Assembly (NCBI GenBank): GCA_031278795.1
Contig: JAITJT010000207.1
Span: 1 to 6,008, forward strand
Length of the DNA stretch: 6,008 nucleotides
Source of the DNA: Deltaproteobacteria bacterium
Lineage (GTDB): Bacteria > Desulfobacterota > Desulfarculia > Adiutricales > Adiutricaceae
Direction of reading: 5' to 3'
The notes under the pieces are model-generated. The model made no database searches and was not told the origin of the DNA. It saw nothing but the letters and a program-made list of their open reading frames with translations. Shown in pieces: positions 4,165 to 6,008 of this stretch (position 1 is the first letter of the stretch; each line of letters starts with the position of its first letter). Position numbers and translations under genes: made by a program.

Positions 4165-5280
4165 TTGACGCTCATTTTGATAAATGAGGCGAACATTGTC
4201 TCCGCCAACTACATGGCTGACACCCTGAAGGCCGCGGGCTATGAGACCAGGGCCTGCGACAGCCAGATAGAGGCCCTCGCCATCTACCAGGAGAGGAGGC
4301 CGGAGCTGGTCTTCACCAACTATTACCTGGCCCACGGCTCGGGCATAAGTTTCCTCAAGGCCTTGAAAAAGCTAGATCCTAGCTCCATGGTGGTCTTTGT
4401 CACCGGGATTGGTTCCGAGCAGATAGCCAGAGATGCTCTAATAGCCGGAGCCTACGACTACGTGGTCAAGAACGTGGACTTCTATCGAAACCTTCCGCTT
4501 TTAGCCAGTGACTACCTCAAGCTCTATGAGGAGAAAAAGCTCAGAGAGCAGTCCGACGAGGCCCGGGTGCGCCTGGACGGGCAGGTGGAGCTGGCCGGAT
4601 GGCTGGATCACAACTTCAAGAACATCCTCTCCGCCACCATGGGCTCTCTGGCCTTGATAGATTTCTCCAATGAAGATCAGTCTCTAGATAAAAAGAGGGA
4701 GTACCTCAAGGACTCCCTAGACTCCGTGCGCACGGCGGTTAGGCTCTTAGACAGGCTTTCCGAGATGGGTTCTGGCGGCTCCAACGAGGACGCCGGCCGG
4801 GTTTTGGTATCCCAGGTGGTGGACGCGGTCTGGGAGAACGTTAAGGAGCAGGTGGAAAAGGCCCCTCCCGAGGAGTCCAGGGCCTTAGTCGATTTACTTA
4901 CCAAGGTGGTTTTCCTAAACGAGGCCCGGGCCCTGGACCCCCAGCCCCTGGTCTATGACGACCTATTCTCCATACTAAACGCCCTCATCATGAACGCCCT
5001 GGAGGCCCTGGTTCAGTGCGAGGACACCCCCACCATCACCGTGAGAGCCAAGCGCCAGGGTCTCTATCTGGTCTGTGAGGTCAAGGACAACGGCCGGGGC
5101 ATGGACGCCCGTACCCAGCGCCACGCCTTCGAGCCCCTCTTCTCCACCAAGGGCCAGGTGGGGGTGGGAGTCTCTTTGGCAATCGTGCAGGCGCTGGTTC
5201 TGAAGCACAAGGGCGAGGTGAGCGCCCAGTCAACCCCGCGCAAGGGCTCCAGCTTCAGATTCACGTACTACATCGGCTAG
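4165..5280 (+). CDS. Pseudo-receiver plus histidine kinase protein
   Basis: A 371-residue soluble protein read from the TTG at 4165 (AGAGAG eight bases upstream). Residues 1-120 form a receiver fold: LILINEANIV, then ELVFTNYYLAHGSGISFL, VVFVTG, AGAYDYVVK. The phospho-acceptor Asp is replaced by N52, and the acidic pocket is N7-E8; T80 and K102 remain. Residues 140-205 carry the dimerisation/H-box helix with H149 in WLDHNFKNIL. The acidic residue normally after the His is N150. Residues 265-370 are a HATPase_c domain: N-box around N277-E280, DNGRGM (D308, G310, G312), FEPLFSTK, a short GxG box (G333, G335) and GSSFRFTY at the end. ATP binding looks intact. The order receiver-kinase, with no transmembrane sensor, suggests a cytoplasmic signalling node regulated by protein contact or ATP rather than receiver phosphorylation (inference). 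queH follows after nine bases. Confidence 0.9.
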   Translation: MTLILINEANIVSANYMADTLKAAGYETRACDSQIEALAIYQERRPELVFTNYYLAHGSGISFLKALKKLDPSSMVVFVTGIGSEQIARDALIAGAYDYVVKNVDFYRNLPLLASDYLKLYEEKKLREQSDEARVRLDGQVELAGWLDHNFKNILSATMGSLALIDFSNEDQSLDKKREYLKDSLDSVRTAVRLLDRLSEMGSGGSNEDAGRVLVSQVVDAVWENVKEQVEKAPPEESRALVDLLTKVVFLNEARALDPQPLVYDDLFSILNALIMNALEALVQCEDTPTITVRAKRQGLYLVCEVKDNGRGMDARTQRHAFEPLFSTKGQVGVGVSLAIVQALVLKHKGEVSAQSTPRKGSSFRFTYYIG

Positions 5281-5289
5281 TGGATAGCC

Positions 5290-5865
5290 ATGGAAAAGCC
5301 CATACTGCTACACGCCTGCTGCGGCCCCTGCAGCTACTTTCCCCTAAAATCTCTCCTCACAAGAGACCCCAATAGCCCCATAGTCCTCTTCTTCTACAAC
5401 CCTAACATTCAACCAATTCAAGAGTATTATAGGCGACGCGACTCACTTGCCTATCTGGGAGCTATCTCCGGAGAGCTCTTCGCGGCCCCTGGCATGGTGA
5501 AAATGGAATTTCCGCCCTATAAGCAAAGAGAGTACCTAGACTCTGTGGCGGAAAATATCCGCTCCAAGGACCGCTGCCGCCTCTGCTACAGGCTGCGCCT
5601 AAGGAGAGCAGCCCAGAGGGCTAGCTCCCAAGGCTTTAAGGCATTCTCCAGCACCCTCCTCTACAGTAGGCAGCAGAAGCATGAGATCATAAAGGAAGAG
5701 GGAGAGGCCGCTGGAAAGCTCCATAATATAGAATTTCACTATGAGGACTTCCGGGTGGGCCACAAGGAAGGCCAAAGCGCCGCTCGCACCCTGGGACTCT
5801 ACCGGCAGAGCTATTGCGGCTGCGTCTTCGAGGGCCTGGAAGAGGGCGATCTTGAGGACGCCTGA
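5290..5865 (+). CDS. queH: Epoxyqueuosine reductase QueH
   Basis: A 191-residue cytoplasmic iron-sulfur enzyme that reduces epoxyqueuosine to queuosine in tRNA, the last step of queuosine synthesis; it is unrelated in sequence to cobalamin-dependent QueG. QueH (DUF208) motifs are in order: LLHACCGPCS at 6-15 (C10, C11, C14), FFYNPNIQPIQEY at 34-46, RCRLCYRLRL at 95-104 (C96, C99), STLLYSRQQKHEII at 121-134, DFRVGHKEG at 153-161, and GLYRQSYCGCVF at 169-180 (C176, C178). All expected cysteines for the cluster and adjacent metal site are present and the length is typical. ATG 5290 is nine bases after the kinase stop with only a weak TGGA ribosome site, so it is probably co-transcribed and coupled. 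The tRNA-Asn(GTT) at 68-143 is one expected substrate. Confidence 0.96.
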   Translation: MEKPILLHACCGPCSYFPLKSLLTRDPNSPIVLFFYNPNIQPIQEYYRRRDSLAYLGAISGELFAAPGMVKMEFPPYKQREYLDSVAENIRSKDRCRLCYRLRLRRAAQRASSQGFKAFSSTLLYSRQQKHEIIKEEGEAAGKLHNIEFHYEDFRVGHKEGQSAARTLGLYRQSYCGCVFEGLEEGDLEDA

Positions 5866-6008
5866 GCCAAAGAGTGGTTTAGAGGTGTAAGCCTTGAACC
5901 GTGGGCACTAATTACGCGCTATAGGTTGTTGGGAGGAATATTATTGATCGAAAATAACTAAATGAAAATATCTTAAAGCTAGAGCCTTTTAGAAAAGAGC
6001 TGGTTGAA
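5866..6008 (+). other. Downstream spacer with strong Shine-Dalgarno and 5-codon frame
   Basis: No gene of useful length is visible. GGGAGGA (5931-5937) is the strongest ribosome-site match in the window and is followed, seven bases after GGAGG, by TTG (5944-5946), then ATC GAA AAT AAC TAA, only five codons. A second ATG at 5962 gives four codons. No convincing terminator for the queH transcript is seen. AGAGCC-TTTT-AG-AAAAG near 5981-5999 is an imperfect dyad without a T tract. A gene may begin beyond the window. Confidence 0.5.

Noticed and set aside
2105..5865. A novel multi-gene defence or secretion system
   Set aside because: Each protein belongs to a recognisable signalling or housekeeping family. 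No nuclease, transmembrane effector, toxin or mobile-element gene is present.
1381..5926. 11-bp word GCGCTATAGGT shared by 1381-1391 and 5916-5926
   Set aside because: A few exact 11-mers are expected by chance in 6 kb, and the flanks do not match. Not an attachment site or transposon end.

Overview
The window looks like a chromosomal segment of a Gram-negative bacterium, most likely a Desulfobacterota (deltaproteobacterial) lineage. That placement is an inference. It rests on an HDOD gene next to a small HD-GYP-associated-type protein, the ten-cysteine zinc-ribbon protein with its CxxxxCIGxIGPDG tail, LspA, a receiver-kinase regulator, frequent AGG arginine codons and several TTG starts. No 16S or other firm phylogenetic marker is present. 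There are no transposases, phage genes, CRISPR arrays or other clear mobile DNA.

Layout. (1) Positions 1-1066 read leftward (minus strand): a ten-cysteine zinc-ribbon protein, a small membrane protein with a long acidic tail, then a tRNA-Asn(GTT) gene with its own good sigma70-type promoter and a clean intrinsic terminator. (2) Positions 1067-2104 are a divergent spacer of about 1 kb with no convincing gene. It is not featureless: it holds an AT-rich stretch with direct and inverted repeats, a GC-rich hairpin-dense island, an 11-bp-periodic tandem array, a candidate promoter and a candidate folded RNA leader. (3) Positions 2105-5865 read rightward: a small regulatory-type protein, an HDOD protein, lipoprotein signal peptidase (LspA), a receiver plus histidine kinase protein whose receiver has lost its phospho-acceptor, and epoxyqueuosine reductase QueH. 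(4) The last 143 bases have no gene, but carry a strong Shine-Dalgarno followed by a five-codon reading frame.

How the genes fit together. The rightward genes mix signalling (HD-GYP-N-like protein, HDOD, pseudo-receiver kinase) with housekeeping functions (lipoprotein processing, tRNA queuosine synthesis). HDOD-lspA (7-nt gap) and kinase-queH (9-nt gap) are tightly linked pairs. A 163-bp spacer with a LacI/cre-like palindrome separates the two pairs. One functional echo is that QueH completes queuosine, which is placed at position 34 of GUN-anticodon tRNAs, and the tRNA-Asn(GTT) in this window is such a substrate.

The parts most worth a second look are the non-coding ones: the 11-bp phased array at 1640-1738, the multi-branched inverted-repeat structure at 1831-1904, and the repeated GGGGG-T-rich-TTG initiation signal in front of the first two rightward genes. 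The pseudo-receiver kinase is the most unusual protein. I see no clear evidence for an entirely new multi-gene system.
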